Both the position numbers and the translations under genes were made by a program. A DNA stretch of 64,000 nucleotides from Halovibrio salipaludis (GTDB lineage Bacteria; Pseudomonadota; Gammaproteobacteria; Pseudomonadales; Oleiphilaceae), in contig NZ_NSKD01000003.1 of the NCBI RefSeq assembly GCF_002286965.1, positions 1 through 64,000 on the forward strand, given 5' to 3'. Below are positions 44,459-52,587 of the stretch, one piece after another. A model generated the notes under the pieces. It was not told the DNA's origin and did no database searches. It saw only the letters and a program-made list of their open reading frames with translations. Numbering within the stretch: position 1 is the first letter of the stretch; every line of letters starts with the position of its first letter.

Positions 44459-44833
44459 ATGCTGGTGTGCACGAACTGCCGACAGGGGCTTATGGATCCC
44501 ATCCGGAGCGAGGATGAGCCGGAGTACACCGACCGCTACCAGTGCGGCCACTGTGGCCATACAGCGACCATTCCCTCACTGCTGATCGTCTTCAGCCAGT
44601 TCATCTCCGCGGTACTCGGGGGCGGAATCACGTTCTACCTGCTCCAGTACCATGGCGTTCGGGCGTTTGCGCTTCTGGTCTCGGAAGGGAACACCAACCT
44701 GCTGCTGCGGGAAGGCGGGCTGGCCCTGGGCGCCCTGACGCTGGTCATCGCCTTTATCTACCTGCTCTACCTTGCGTTCCGCGGCATCAGCAAGCGCATG
44801 CGCTACCGCCTGCCGCCGCAGAACGCCCAGTAG
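44459..44833 (+). CDS. Zinc-ribbon two-helix membrane protein
   Basis: The 124-residue protein starts with a zinc ribbon (LVCTNCRQG, then YQCGHCGH) formed by four cysteines, followed by two membrane helices (about 42-65 and 80-108) and a basic tail. The family is not one I can name. GGAGAC precedes the ATG. It is followed convergently at 4 bp by the alkyltransferase gene. Function unknown; a membrane adaptor role would be only a guess. Confidence 0.7.
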   Translation: MLVCTNCRQGLMDPIRSEDEPEYTDRYQCGHCGHTATIPSLLIVFSQFISAVLGGGITFYLLQYHGVRAFALLVSEGNTNLLLREGGLALGALTLVIAFIYLLYLAFRGISKRMRYRLPPQNAQ

Positions 44834-44837
44834 GCCG

Positions 44838-45386
44838 TCAAAGGCCCACGCCCTCGCCGCTCAACAGCCACCGCTTGCGCCGTTCACCTCCGCCGTAGTG
44901 TCCGGTTCCGCCGGAAGCCGGCAGTACACGGTGACACGGGACCAGAACGGAAACCGGGTTGGCGCCCACCGCCGCGCCCACTGCCCGGGCGGCCCCGGGC
45001 TGGCCAATGTGACGGGCCACTTCGCCATAGGTGAGGCACTGCCCCGGGTCGAGCCGCAACAGATAACGCCAGACCCGTTGCTGGAACGCGGACCCCACCA
45101 TCTCAAGCGTCGGCATGGAGACCGCCACCCCATGGGGCCAGGCGTGGAGAATGGCGCTGAGGCCGATGAGCCGATCGTCGTCTTCCGGCATCGCGTCGGG
45201 TTCCCGGCGCCAGATCCTGACCGCCCGGTTGAAACGGCTTTCCAGATCCGAAGGGCTGTCCACGAACGCTAGCTGGGTCAGCGCATCCTCATGCCACAGT
45301 GACCAGACCCGCCCCCAGGGCGAGTCAAGCTCGCCATACTCCAGAGCCCCCACGGGCTCCGGGCGCTGCAGCCAGATGACGTTCAT
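44838..45386 (-). CDS. ogt: Methylated-DNA-protein cysteine methyltransferase
   Basis: A 182-residue suicide DNA-repair protein. The active-site motif is VLVPCHRVLP, preceded by the DNA-binding helix-turn-helix (LTYGEVARHIGQPGAARAVG) and the recognition segment GSAFQQRVWRYLLRL. It removes alkyl groups from O6 of guanine. The N-terminal part is Ogt-like rather than Ada-like. Its start overlaps the upstream lipoprotein gene by 4 bp. The C-terminus (GGGERRKRWLLSGEGVGL) is standard. Confidence 0.92.
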   Translation of the reverse strand: MNVIWLQRPEPVGALEYGELDSPWGRVWSLWHEDALTQLAFVDSPSDLESRFNRAVRIWRREPDAMPEDDDRLIGLSAILHAWPHGVAVSMPTLEMVGSAFQQRVWRYLLRLDPGQCLTYGEVARHIGQPGAARAVGAAVGANPVSVLVPCHRVLPASGGTGHYGGGERRKRWLLSGEGVGL

Positions 45387-45943
45387 TGATTCCTCTCCCC
45401 CATGACCAGGGCGCCGGTGCGGTCCACGTCCTCGGGCCCGAATGTCAGTTCATCGCCTTCCCGCTGGTAACTCAGGCGCCGCAGCAATGCCCGGCCGGAG
45501 AAATGCTCAAGGTGAGCCACCACCATGTTGCTGCGGTCCCGGCTGTCGAGCAGCTCGCCCTCGCCGGTGGCATAGACCACCAGTGCCACAACATCATCCC
45601 CCCGGAGAATCGCCTCCAAGCTCTCAAAGATCAGCTCAATACGTTCGCTGTCATCCGCCCCGGAAGCGGGATCAATATGCACCCCACGGACCCCGCCGCG
45701 GCGGGACAGCACAAACGCCCGTGGGCGGAAACGCTCGCCTTCGGCGGCCAGCTCCGCCTTCACCACCGGCAGTGTCTCCCGCATCAGCCGATTCCAGCTC
45801 GGCAGGGGCCGATCATCGGTGACCGGTTCGGGAGCAGCCTGCTGCTCCATCGCCACGTCCGTGGTTGTGCAGCCGGTCGCCAGCAGTGCAGCAGCGACCA
45901 CAGTGAGCAACAGCAGAATCCTGATCCGCATGAAGGCATCCAT
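45383..45943 (-). CDS. Putative lipoprotein, unknown function
   Basis: The 186-residue protein has a signal peptide and lipobox ATGC (Cys about 25). A central region contains an alternating pattern (RGVHIDPASGADDSERIELI, DVVALVVYATGEGELLDSRD). No family is recognised. It is coupled to ogt by a 4-bp overlap, so the pair is one transcript, although no functional link is known. Confidence 0.6.
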   Translation of the reverse strand: MDAFMRIRILLLLTVVAAALLATGCTTTDVAMEQQAAPEPVTDDRPLPSWNRLMRETLPVVKAELAAEGERFRPRAFVLSRRGGVRGVHIDPASGADDSERIELIFESLEAILRGDDVVALVVYATGEGELLDSRDRSNMVVAHLEHFSGRALLRRLSYQREGDELTFGPEDVDRTGALVMGERNQ

Positions 45944-45989
45944 CGTCCGAAAACCGCAGGATAACCCATTGCTCCGGAGTCTTCACCCA

Positions 45990-46005
45990 ATACTATATCT
46001 AGTAC
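45990..46005. promoter_or_regulatory. Distal NrdR-like box
   Basis: ATACTATATCTAGTAC matches the NrdR consensus core CwATATaTwG at nine of ten positions. It lies about 390 bp upstream of nrdJa, 47 bp beyond the start of the minus-strand lipoprotein gene, and could be an auxiliary site or chance. Confidence 0.4.
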
Positions 46006-46105
46006 ATCGCATGCTACGGTTTCCCGCCCTGAAACGAGCTTTCCGCCGAAATCCCTGCCATGGGCGGATTCTGCCGCACCCACCCCATCCGGGCGCCATG
46101 TTCAC

Positions 46106-46173
46106 TTGACACCCGCGAGGCCAAAACCACAATATACGGGCATCAACAACAATAAAAAATCGATATATTGGGG
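46106..46173 (+). promoter_or_regulatory. nrdJ promoter with tandem NrdR-like boxes
   Basis: TTGACA (46106-46111) and CAATAT (46130-46135) form a promoter with 18-bp spacing. Two NrdR-like boxes, with cores CAATATACGG (46130-46139) and CGATATATTG (46161-46170), lie 31 bp apart, three helical turns, the usual spacing of NrdR operators. The first overlaps the -10, as expected for repression. Confidence 0.65.
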
Positions 46174-46186
46174 GTTAATCAAAAAT

Positions 46187-46263
46187 GACATCGCATGTCA
46201 ACAGGCCGGAGGCATTGCCTCCGCCTGCTCTCCTGTTAGGCCCTGCAGCCGGGGCCATGCCCC
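46187..46263 (+). ncRNA. Structured 5' leader of nrdJab
   Basis: Successive perfect hairpins: GACAT-CGC-ATGTC (46187-46199); an outer stem AACAGG/CCTGTT (46200-46205 with 46232-46237) enclosing GGAGGC-ATT-GCCTCC (46208-46222); and GGGGC-CAT-GCCCC (46251-46263). The leader from the predicted promoter to the ATG is about 240 bases. I find no B12-box (GCCACTG), so it is not a recognisable cobalamin riboswitch. Whether it regulates is unknown. Confidence 0.45.
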
Positions 46264-46380
46264 GTTTCACCCTCTCCGCGGGGTCCGGCTGAGCCACGGG
46301 CTGATCAAAACGCAAACACAAGATATGGTGGTTGCATTGCGCAACCGGTATCCAAGTAACAACCAGGGACAACGCCACTC

Positions 46381-48519
46381 ATGAACGCCAAGACTCAGGA
46401 TCTGACCAACAACATTCCCTTCCAGGAAACCTCGGTCGACATCTGGGCCAGCAAGTACCAGCTCAAGACCAAGGCCGGTGAGCCCGTCGACCGGGAAATC
46501 GAGGACACCTATAAGCGCGTCGCGGAGTCCCTGGCCTCCGTGGAGACCGCCAAGAAGCGCAAGGCCGTGCACGAAGACTTCGTCTGGGCCCTGCGCAACG
46601 GCGCGATACCGGCCGGGCGCATCACCTCCAATGCGGGCGCGGAAGCGCACAAGCCGGCGACCTCCACCATCAACTGCACCGTCTCCGGCACCGTCTATGA
46701 CTCCATGGACAACATCCTGGTGAAGAACCACGAAGCGGGCCTGACCCTCAAGGCCGGCTGTGGCATTGGCTATGAGTTCTCCACCCTGCGGCCCAAGGGC
46801 GCCTATGTGGCGGGCGCCGGCGCCACCACCTCCGGTCCCCTGTCCTTCATGGATATCTTCGACCGCATGTGCTTCACCGTCTCCTCAGCAGGCGGGCGCC
46901 GTGGCGCGCAGATGGCGACCTTCGACGTGCACCACCCGGACATCATCGACTTCATCGAAGCCAAGCGCGAAGACGCGCGCCTGCGCCAGTTCAACCTCTC
47001 GCTGCTGATCACCGAAGACTTCATCGAGGCGGTGAAGAACGACGCGGACTGGCAGCTCTCCTTCCCCGTCTCCGAGGAAGAAGCCGAGAAGGAAGGCCTG
47101 GACCTGAACGACCCGGAACAGTTCGTCTACCGTGATTTCCCGGTCAAGGACGGCTACGTGACCGACGGCAAGGGCAAGGTCGCCTGCCGCATCTACCGCA
47201 CGCTCAAGGCGCGTGCGATCTGGGACAAGATCATGTCCTCCACCTACGACTACGCCGAGCCGGGCTTCATCCTGATCGACAAGGTCAACCGGATGAACAA
47301 CAACTGGTTCTGCGAGAACATCCGCGCCACCAACCCCTGCGGCGAACAGCCCCTGCCGCCCTACGGCAGCTGCCTGCTGGGCTCGATCAACCTGACCCGC
47401 TTCGTGGAGTTCCCCTTCACCGAGAAGGCGCGCTTCAACTACGACAAGTACCGCAAGGTCGTGGGCATCTTCACCCGCATGCTGGACAACGTCGTCGAGC
47501 TCAACGGCCTGCCGCTGGACAAGCAGCGCCACGAGATCGAATACAAGCGCCGCCACGGCATGGGCATTCTGGGGCTGGGCTCCACGCTCGCCATGCTGCG
47601 CATGCCCTACGGCTCCGCGGACTCCGTCGCCTTCACCGAGGAAGTGACCAAGGAAATGGCGCTGGAAGGCTGGCGCGAAGGCCTCCGCCTGGCGGATGAA
47701 AAGGGCCCGGCCCCGATCATGAACGACGAGTTCGAAGTGACCGAGGAAATGCTCGAACTGCGCCCCGAGATGCGTGAAGACGGCTACACCGCCGGCGACA
47801 AGGTGCCCGGGCGCATCCTGCACGCGCGCTACAGCCGCTACATGCAGAAGATCGGCGAGGCGGAGCCGGAGCTTGTGAAGGAGATCGCCGAGAAAGGCGT
47901 GCGCTTCACGCACCACACCTCCATCGCGCCCACGGGCACCATCTCGCTGTCGCTGGCCAACAACGCCAGCAACGGCATCGAGCCCAGCTTCTCGCACCAC
48001 TACTCGCGCAACGTGATCCGCGAGGGGCGCAAGTCCAAGGAAAAAGTGGACGTGTTCTCCTTCGAACTGCTCGCCTACCGCGAGCTGGTGAACGAGAAGG
48101 CCATGCCCGACTCCGAGAACCCGGAAGAGCAGCTGCCGAGCTACTTCACCGTGGCGGATGACGTGAGCCCGAAGCAGCACGTGGACATCCAGGGCGCGGC
48201 CCAGAAGTGGGTGGATTCGTCCATCTCCAAGACCGCGAACGTGCCCACGGACTTCGCCTACGAGGACTTCAAGGACATCTACATGTACGCCTACGAGCAG
48301 GGGCTGAAGGGCTGCACCACCTTCCGCTTCAACCCCGAGGCCTTCCAGGGCGTGCTGGTTAAGCAGAAGGACCTTGAAGGCACCCAATACGAGTTCACGC
48401 TGGAAGATGGCAGTACCGTCCAGGTCAGTGGCGACGAGGAAATCGAATACGACGGCGAATTCCACAACGCCGCCAACCTCTTCGATGCCCTCAAGGAAGG
48501 TACCTACGGCAAGTACTGA
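46381..48519 (+). CDS. nrdJa: Adenosylcobalamin-dependent ribonucleotide reductase, large part
   Basis: This 712-residue class II reductase subunit matches NrdJa. Substrate and radical landmarks: NCTVSGTV with an active-site Cys, KAGCGIGYEFSTLRPKGA, ATNPCGEQPLPPYGSCLLGS with the NPCGE motif, and SIAPTGTISL. It makes deoxynucleotides without oxygen dependence, using B12. The C-terminal redox cysteines are absent here; they lie on the separate nrdJb product 30 bp downstream, as in Pseudomonas. Codon use is strongly biased, suggesting high expression. Confidence 0.93.
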   Translation: MNAKTQDLTNNIPFQETSVDIWASKYQLKTKAGEPVDREIEDTYKRVAESLASVETAKKRKAVHEDFVWALRNGAIPAGRITSNAGAEAHKPATSTINCTVSGTVYDSMDNILVKNHEAGLTLKAGCGIGYEFSTLRPKGAYVAGAGATTSGPLSFMDIFDRMCFTVSSAGGRRGAQMATFDVHHPDIIDFIEAKREDARLRQFNLSLLITEDFIEAVKNDADWQLSFPVSEEEAEKEGLDLNDPEQFVYRDFPVKDGYVTDGKGKVACRIYRTLKARAIWDKIMSSTYDYAEPGFILIDKVNRMNNNWFCENIRATNPCGEQPLPPYGSCLLGSINLTRFVEFPFTEKARFNYDKYRKVVGIFTRMLDNVVELNGLPLDKQRHEIEYKRRHGMGILGLGSTLAMLRMPYGSADSVAFTEEVTKEMALEGWREGLRLADEKGPAPIMNDEFEVTEEMLELRPEMREDGYTAGDKVPGRILHARYSRYMQKIGEAEPELVKEIAEKGVRFTHHTSIAPTGTISLSLANNASNGIEPSFSHHYSRNVIREGRKSKEKVDVFSFELLAYRELVNEKAMPDSENPEEQLPSYFTVADDVSPKQHVDIQGAAQKWVDSSISKTANVPTDFAYEDFKDIYMYAYEQGLKGCTTFRFNPEAFQGVLVKQKDLEGTQYEFTLEDGSTVQVSGDEEIEYDGEFHNAANLFDALKEGTYGKY

Positions 48520-48549
48520 ACCGAATCCAGACTACGGAGACCCGAGAAA

Positions 48550-49236
48550 ATGACCGTCCGAATCGAGAAGAAAATCGTCGACCAGCGCGTTCTCAAGGAA
48601 GAGAACGCCGCCAATGAGGCGCAGCAGGCCAGCACCGAGAACCAGCCGCTGGTGATGAACGAGCACATCGAGCGGCCCGAGTTCCTGCTCGGCACCACCT
48701 ACAAGATCAAGCCGCCGATTGATGATCACGCGATGTACATCACCATCAACGACATCATCCTCAACGAGGGCACGGACCACGAAACCCGCCGCCCCTACGA
48801 GGTGTTCATCAACTCCAAGAACATGGAGCACTTCCAGTGGGTGATCGCCCTCACCCGCGTACTCTCCGCCGTGTTCCGCAAGGGCGGCGACGTAACCTTC
48901 CTGGTGGAAGAGCTGCGCTCCGTGCATGATCCGAGCGGCGGCTACTTCAAGAAAGGCGGCGTCTTCATGCCCTCACTGGTGGCCGAGATCGGCTACGTGA
49001 TCGAGAAGCACATGAAGGCGATCGGCCTGATCGAGACCGAGGAGATGAGTGAACTCACCCAGCGGATGATCGCCGAGAAGAAAGCCGCCTTTGAGAGCAA
49101 CGGCGAACCGGCCACCAACGCCGAGGGCAGCTACCCATCCAACGCCACGGTCTGCGGCAAATGCCACACCAAGGCCATGGTGATGATGGACGGGTGCGAA
49201 ACCTGCCTTGCCTGCGGCGAAAGTAAATGCGGCTGA
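48550..49236 (+). CDS. nrdJb: Class II ribonucleotide reductase, small part (NrdJb)
   Basis: A 228-residue protein equivalent to the C-terminal part of class II reductases (TSCPD-like domain). It has PFEFLLG-like HIERPEFLLGTTYKIKPPID, VFINSKNMEHFQWVIALTRV, LRSVHDPSGGYF, and the C-terminal VCGKCHTKAMVMMDGCETCL followed by ACGESKCG, the swinging cysteines and zinc ribbon that re-reduce the enzyme. GGAGA precedes the ATG. It completes NrdJa. Confidence 0.92.
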   Translation: MTVRIEKKIVDQRVLKEENAANEAQQASTENQPLVMNEHIERPEFLLGTTYKIKPPIDDHAMYITINDIILNEGTDHETRRPYEVFINSKNMEHFQWVIALTRVLSAVFRKGGDVTFLVEELRSVHDPSGGYFKKGGVFMPSLVAEIGYVIEKHMKAIGLIETEEMSELTQRMIAEKKAAFESNGEPATNAEGSYPSNATVCGKCHTKAMVMMDGCETCLACGESKCG

Positions 49237-49247
49237 GCCGATAAAAA

Positions 49248-49275
49248 GACCCCCTGCGGTGCGAGCCAGGGGGTC
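49248..49275 (-). terminator. Rho-independent terminator, U-tract on the minus strand
   Basis: GACCCCCTG and CAGGGGGTC form a perfect 9-bp stem with a 10-base loop. On the plus strand it follows nrdJb by 11 bp but has no U-tract; on the minus strand it is followed by five T residues. It may still slow plus-strand transcription, but it looks oriented to stop leftward transcription. Confidence 0.7.
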
Positions 49276-49310
49276 ACTGCACATCTTCATTCACAATGAG
49301 CATTCCTTCA

Positions 49311-49342
49311 CACTATGGTGAAACCATACTTGTCTCATAGTG
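49311..49342. promoter_or_regulatory. Overlapping palindromes upstream of the GHKL ATPase gene
   Basis: TATGGT-GAA-ACCATA (49314-49328) lies inside a second pair, CACTATG (49311-49317) and CATAGTG (49336-49342). Both are perfect. They sit about 60 bp before the ATG, and resemble operators of a dimeric regulator; no regulator gene is adjacent. Confidence 0.45.
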
Positions 49343-49399
49343 ACCTATCGCTTGTTTACTCTCCTATTCCCCTAAACATAAAAGCTCGAGGCGATAATC

Positions 49400-51358
49400 A
49401 TGGAACAAAAACCGTGGGACCCATTATTTACAAGTAGCGACGCCGACGCTGAGCTAGTATCAGCCGCTCAAAAAAGAGAAATAAAAAACATCCTCAAGTC
49501 CTATGTGGGCATGTACGACTCTTTTTCAGAGTTGATTCAAAATTCAATGGACGCAGTAGACAAAAGAGAACTCGAAGAAAACAGTAATTACCAAAAAAAA
49601 CTATGGCTAACGGTTGACTTACAAGAAAACTCTTTCGCCATCACTGATAACGGCATTGGCTTCAACGAACGGGAGTTCAAGGCATTTCTTGCTCCGAACA
49701 TCAGCTTCAAAGACGGAGAAAATGCACGAGGCAACAAGGGGGTTGGGGCCACCTACATAGCATATGGATTTAATTTCTTACAATTTGGAACTAAAGGAAA
49801 CGGCCACAATTTTGTAGGTGAACTAGAGAATGGCAGAGAATGGGTTGAAGACCTTCGAGGTGTAGTAACCCGGCCAGTAGTTAACTTATCTAAAAACTAT
49901 GACGAATCTTTTTCAGAAATCGACCGTGGCTCGACATTTAAAATATGTTTTGGAGGTAAGTCAACCCGCCCTAAAGATCTTTCATGGTACTCCGCAACAA
50001 CTCCAGAGCAATGGCTCTACCTCCTTCTAATAAAAACCCCTCTTGGATCAATAAACTCTCCCGATACATCAAGAAAAAACATCAAGTTTAACCTGACAGT
50101 TAAAGACAAATATGGCCAGAAAAGGACCCTTGACGACCAAGATGCAGAGTATCTTTTCCCTCACAAAAAAATAAAAGCCAGCTTAAATCTAAAAGACGTC
50201 TTCAAGTATCAAGACAGCGTCATAAGAAGCGGAGGAGACCCTTCAAACCTTCCTGCACGATTCAACAAATCTAACGGGATTTACGAGTTCTTCGACACAT
50301 CCGAAGTTCAGTCCATAAGAGGCGATGAAGATCAGTCGCTAATAAACGAGTACTCCGTTGAAGCATATGGTTACTTTACATATTCAACCTCAGTTTGGGA
50401 TCAATTCAACGATGATCTAGCAAACCTTAGAAAGGGATACCGAGTATTACGAGGTGGGTTGCAACTTGCAAATAACAACATGCCTCAAGGGGAACTAATT
50501 GCTATACCTCTAACGTCTAACATTGGACTACAAAATCAATGCCATATTATTGTTCACTTCAAAGGTGCTGATCTAGATTTAGGAAGAAAAGGCTTTCAAC
50601 CTGAACTTAAGGAGCTAGGCGAAAAAATAGCAGTTTCGATAGTAAACAGATTTAAGAAATGGAAAAGATTATTAAAATCTGATAGCGGCGCAAAAGAAGA
50701 AATCTCAAAAGAAATAGAACTTCATGACTGGATTAAAGAACAAGAAAATCATGAGACCCAAAAACCACTACAAATAACCAACAAAAACTTTTTTCAGCCT
50801 ATAAATGAAATTTCTATAATTTCAGAACCTCAATCTGAGCAAGATGTCATTGTACTTTTCAACCAATTAATTGCTGGCGGAGTAATAAGAGGCATCCATT
50901 TACTTGCTACGAGTCAATCAAAACAATATGATGGGGTTTTCAGGTTTATCGCAAAAGAACCTTTAGACAACCATGTTTTCGAAAAAGAAAAAAACCCTCT
51001 AGGCGTCCAAGAGCTTCATTTTGACACGGCATACGCTAGTGCACCCAAGATACTTGAATACAAGTACAACCTAGATGCACTAATACACGAGTTCGAAAGC
51101 GAATATAAAAATGAAAAAGATATTCATTTAGCTGTTGCCTGGAAGATGGGAACTGAGTGGCAACGCAACTATGATATTATTTCATTTTTAGATCTAAACA
51201 ATCTACATCGAAGAGACTTTCACGGGCTTACCCACTCTTTGAATTCAGGAACTACCAAGTTTTATGTCATCATCCTTGAAGAGTTGATACAGTATCTAAA
51301 CGATATCGAAGCGACTCAGGAGTATCAACGGCATTACTACGGAGATGACTTATTCTAA
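49400..51358 (+). CDS. GHKL (MORC/Hsp90-like) ATPase with nuclease-like C-terminus
   Basis: This 652-residue soluble protein starts after CGAGGCG. A Bergerat ATPase fold occupies about 25-230: N box ELIQNSMDAVD (E44, N48, D51), G1 box TDNGIG (D83, G85, G87) and G2 box GNKGVGATYIAYG (111-123), as in MORC and Hsp90 families. A second S5-like domain follows. The C-terminus (about 500-652) has YDGVF (D511), LEYK (E553, K555) and DIHLAVAWK (D574, K582), a spacing compatible with a PD-(D/E)xK nuclease. DNA is clearly AT-rich compared with both neighbours, so it is probably acquired. No partner gene is adjacent. Lone GHKL proteins occur among anti-phage systems; defence is inference. Confidence 0.75.
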   Translation: MEQKPWDPLFTSSDADAELVSAAQKREIKNILKSYVGMYDSFSELIQNSMDAVDKRELEENSNYQKKLWLTVDLQENSFAITDNGIGFNEREFKAFLAPNISFKDGENARGNKGVGATYIAYGFNFLQFGTKGNGHNFVGELENGREWVEDLRGVVTRPVVNLSKNYDESFSEIDRGSTFKICFGGKSTRPKDLSWYSATTPEQWLYLLLIKTPLGSINSPDTSRKNIKFNLTVKDKYGQKRTLDDQDAEYLFPHKKIKASLNLKDVFKYQDSVIRSGGDPSNLPARFNKSNGIYEFFDTSEVQSIRGDEDQSLINEYSVEAYGYFTYSTSVWDQFNDDLANLRKGYRVLRGGLQLANNNMPQGELIAIPLTSNIGLQNQCHIIVHFKGADLDLGRKGFQPELKELGEKIAVSIVNRFKKWKRLLKSDSGAKEEISKEIELHDWIKEQENHETQKPLQITNKNFFQPINEISIISEPQSEQDVIVLFNQLIAGGVIRGIHLLATSQSKQYDGVFRFIAKEPLDNHVFEKEKNPLGVQELHFDTAYASAPKILEYKYNLDALIHEFESEYKNEKDIHLAVAWKMGTEWQRNYDIISFLDLNNLHRRDFHGLTHSLNSGTTKFYVIILEELIQYLNDIEATQEYQRHYYGDDLF

Positions 51359-51388
51359 TTCGTGAGGCAATCTCCGGCCCTTCGCGCT

Positions 51389-51421
51389 GGCGGTAAAAAC
51401 GGCTGCGCCGTAATTTCCGCC
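51389..51421. terminator. Nested hairpin after the GHKL ATPase gene
   Basis: GGCGG (51389-51393) pairs with CCGCC (51417-51421), and inside ACGGC-TGC-GCCGT forms a second perfect stem. It lies 30 bp after the stop codon, in the gap before the convergent 51454-51948 gene. No long U-tract is present; it may separate the two transcripts or mark the island edge. Confidence 0.45.
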
Positions 51422-51453
51422 AAGCTCGGGGGTTGGCTTTAGAGCTTATAGGA

Positions 51454-51948
51454 TCATTGAGCTTTCATCGCCTCAAGAACGGCAACGCCATCAAACGGCT
51501 CCTGAAAATAAGCCTCACTCTCCAGTGCCTCCCGCATTGATTCAGGCAGAGACTCGTAGCGTTCCCTGAATCGCCAGGGCGACGGCGTATACAGCAAATC
51601 TTCCACTGCTTTCAGCCTCTCTGCGGTCTCTTCAGAAAGGTCCAGCCGTTTGAGCATCCCAATGGTATATGAGAGCTCCGTCAGTTCCGGTCGCTCACAC
51701 TGGCTTTCAAGTTGCTGGGCACGAGCGATCAGGAATACCCTCACCTGCTTGAGTTCATGCTGCCTCAACTGTTCCAACAACTCATCGCCGGGAAAAGCAC
51801 GTTCCCTGACCTGCTGTTCACACCGCTCGATCGCCTGTTCATAAGCCTCTACCCGCTTTTCAAGATAGGTCCGTGCCTCGGAGGCTGTCGCCGGTGATAC
51901 TGAAACGGCAGCGCAAATCCATATCGCAGTACGTGTAAACCAACTCAT
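51454..51948 (-). CDS. Hypothetical exported protein
   Basis: The 164-residue protein has a signal peptide ending near SPATAS, then a helical, charged body with two cysteines (IERCEQQ and LESQCER). The composition is Glu/Arg/Leu-rich (RTYLEKRVEAYEQAIERCEQ), suggesting helical hairpins. No family is recognised. It overlaps the stop of the upstream 51945-52286 gene by 4 bp, so the two are coupled. Confidence 0.6.
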   Translation of the reverse strand: MSWFTRTAIWICAAVSVSPATASEARTYLEKRVEAYEQAIERCEQQVRERAFPGDELLEQLRQHELKQVRVFLIARAQQLESQCERPELTELSYTIGMLKRLDLSEETAERLKAVEDLLYTPSPWRFRERYESLPESMREALESEAYFQEPFDGVAVLEAMKAQ

Positions 51949-52286
51949 TGCAGCGCTCCTTCGCAGCCGTTTTCGATGTTCTTCCAGAACTGGCGTTGTT
52001 TTGGGGACAGCTCGTGCCTGAGAAGCTGCATCCTCGCGACCTTGATGATGGTTTTCCTCACCATGGGCCCAATCGCCTGCATGGATTTGGCAAACCGAAC
52101 CCAGTCAGTCGACTTGATGTTGAATGCGGCTTCCGCGCTGTTGTTGCCCAGGAAGATGCTCGCCATGACGCCGGCGGGCAGCACAACTTCCAACATCTTC
52201 CCGTTTCGCTGAGCCTTTCGGATGGTCTTAAGCGCTTCCCGATCTTTGCTGTCGAGCTTGAGGTTTCTGACGGGAGTACACTCCAT
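51945..52286 (-). CDS. Hypothetical protein
   Basis: About 113 residues from ATG 52286, which has GGAGAGAG upstream; an earlier in-frame start at 52319 is less supported. There is one hydrophobic stretch (VVLPAGVMASIFLGNNSAEA) between a basic N-terminal half (SKDREALKTIRKAQRNGK) and a basic helical C-terminus (MVRKTIIKVARMQLLRHELS). It could be a signal-anchor or a prepilin-like small protein. I do not recognise a family. It is coupled to the following exported protein. Confidence 0.55.
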   Translation of the reverse strand: MECTPVRNLKLDSKDREALKTIRKAQRNGKMLEVVLPAGVMASIFLGNNSAEAAFNIKSTDWVRFAKSMQAIGPMVRKTIIKVARMQLLRHELSPKQRQFWKNIENGCEGALQ

Positions 52287-52412
52287 GGCGTCTCTCTCCT
52301 TCCCTGAGTTGCCTGTCATTTCAGAAGGTTACTGGCTGAGTTTCAGGGGTTCAAGTGATCGATTTCACGTTGGTGTGCAATATCAGCGCGTTCATCAGGA
52401 GAAGCCTGGAGG

Positions 52413-52460
52413 ATACCTGTTCCCCGCTGGCGTTCGGCCTCGCTGAGGGCATCGACTGGG
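52413..52460 (+). pseudogene. Decayed copy of part of the 54216-54611 gene
   Basis: About 47 bases closely match 54291-54335 (starting TACCTGTTCCC and ending GAGGGC...GACTGG), but carry an extra C that shifts the frame (CPLAFGLAEGIDW against FPLAFALAEGTDW). Flanks are not alike. The stretch 52287-52587 holds no intact gene, only this remnant. Confidence 0.55.
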
Positions 52461-52587
52461 TGAGTAGGATCTTGTCGCTGCACATGCCCAACCATCATAA
52501 TGAATGCTCTGGTGGCCATTCAGCTGCACGAAGCGGGCTACCGGAACCAGCTTAAAATCAATAAGCCAGTAGAAAGGAGGCTACTTA

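Noticed and set aside
45944-46380. Cobalamin riboswitch before nrdJa
   Set aside because: Hairpins are present, but I find no B12-box (GCCACTG) or recognisable aptamer core.
46885-48465. 526-residue minus-strand open frame opposite nrdJa
   Set aside because: It mirrors strong codon bias in nrdJa; the Val/His/Leu-rich product has no family features.
51389-51421. Integron attC site after the GHKL gene
   Set aside because: The hairpin lacks the GTTRRRY/RYYYAAC ends, and no integrase or cassette array is present.
52361-52390. Fourth copy of the metal operator
   Set aside because: It shares GTTGGTGTGCAAT with copy 2 but lacks the TCAG-N7-TCAG element and a facing partner.
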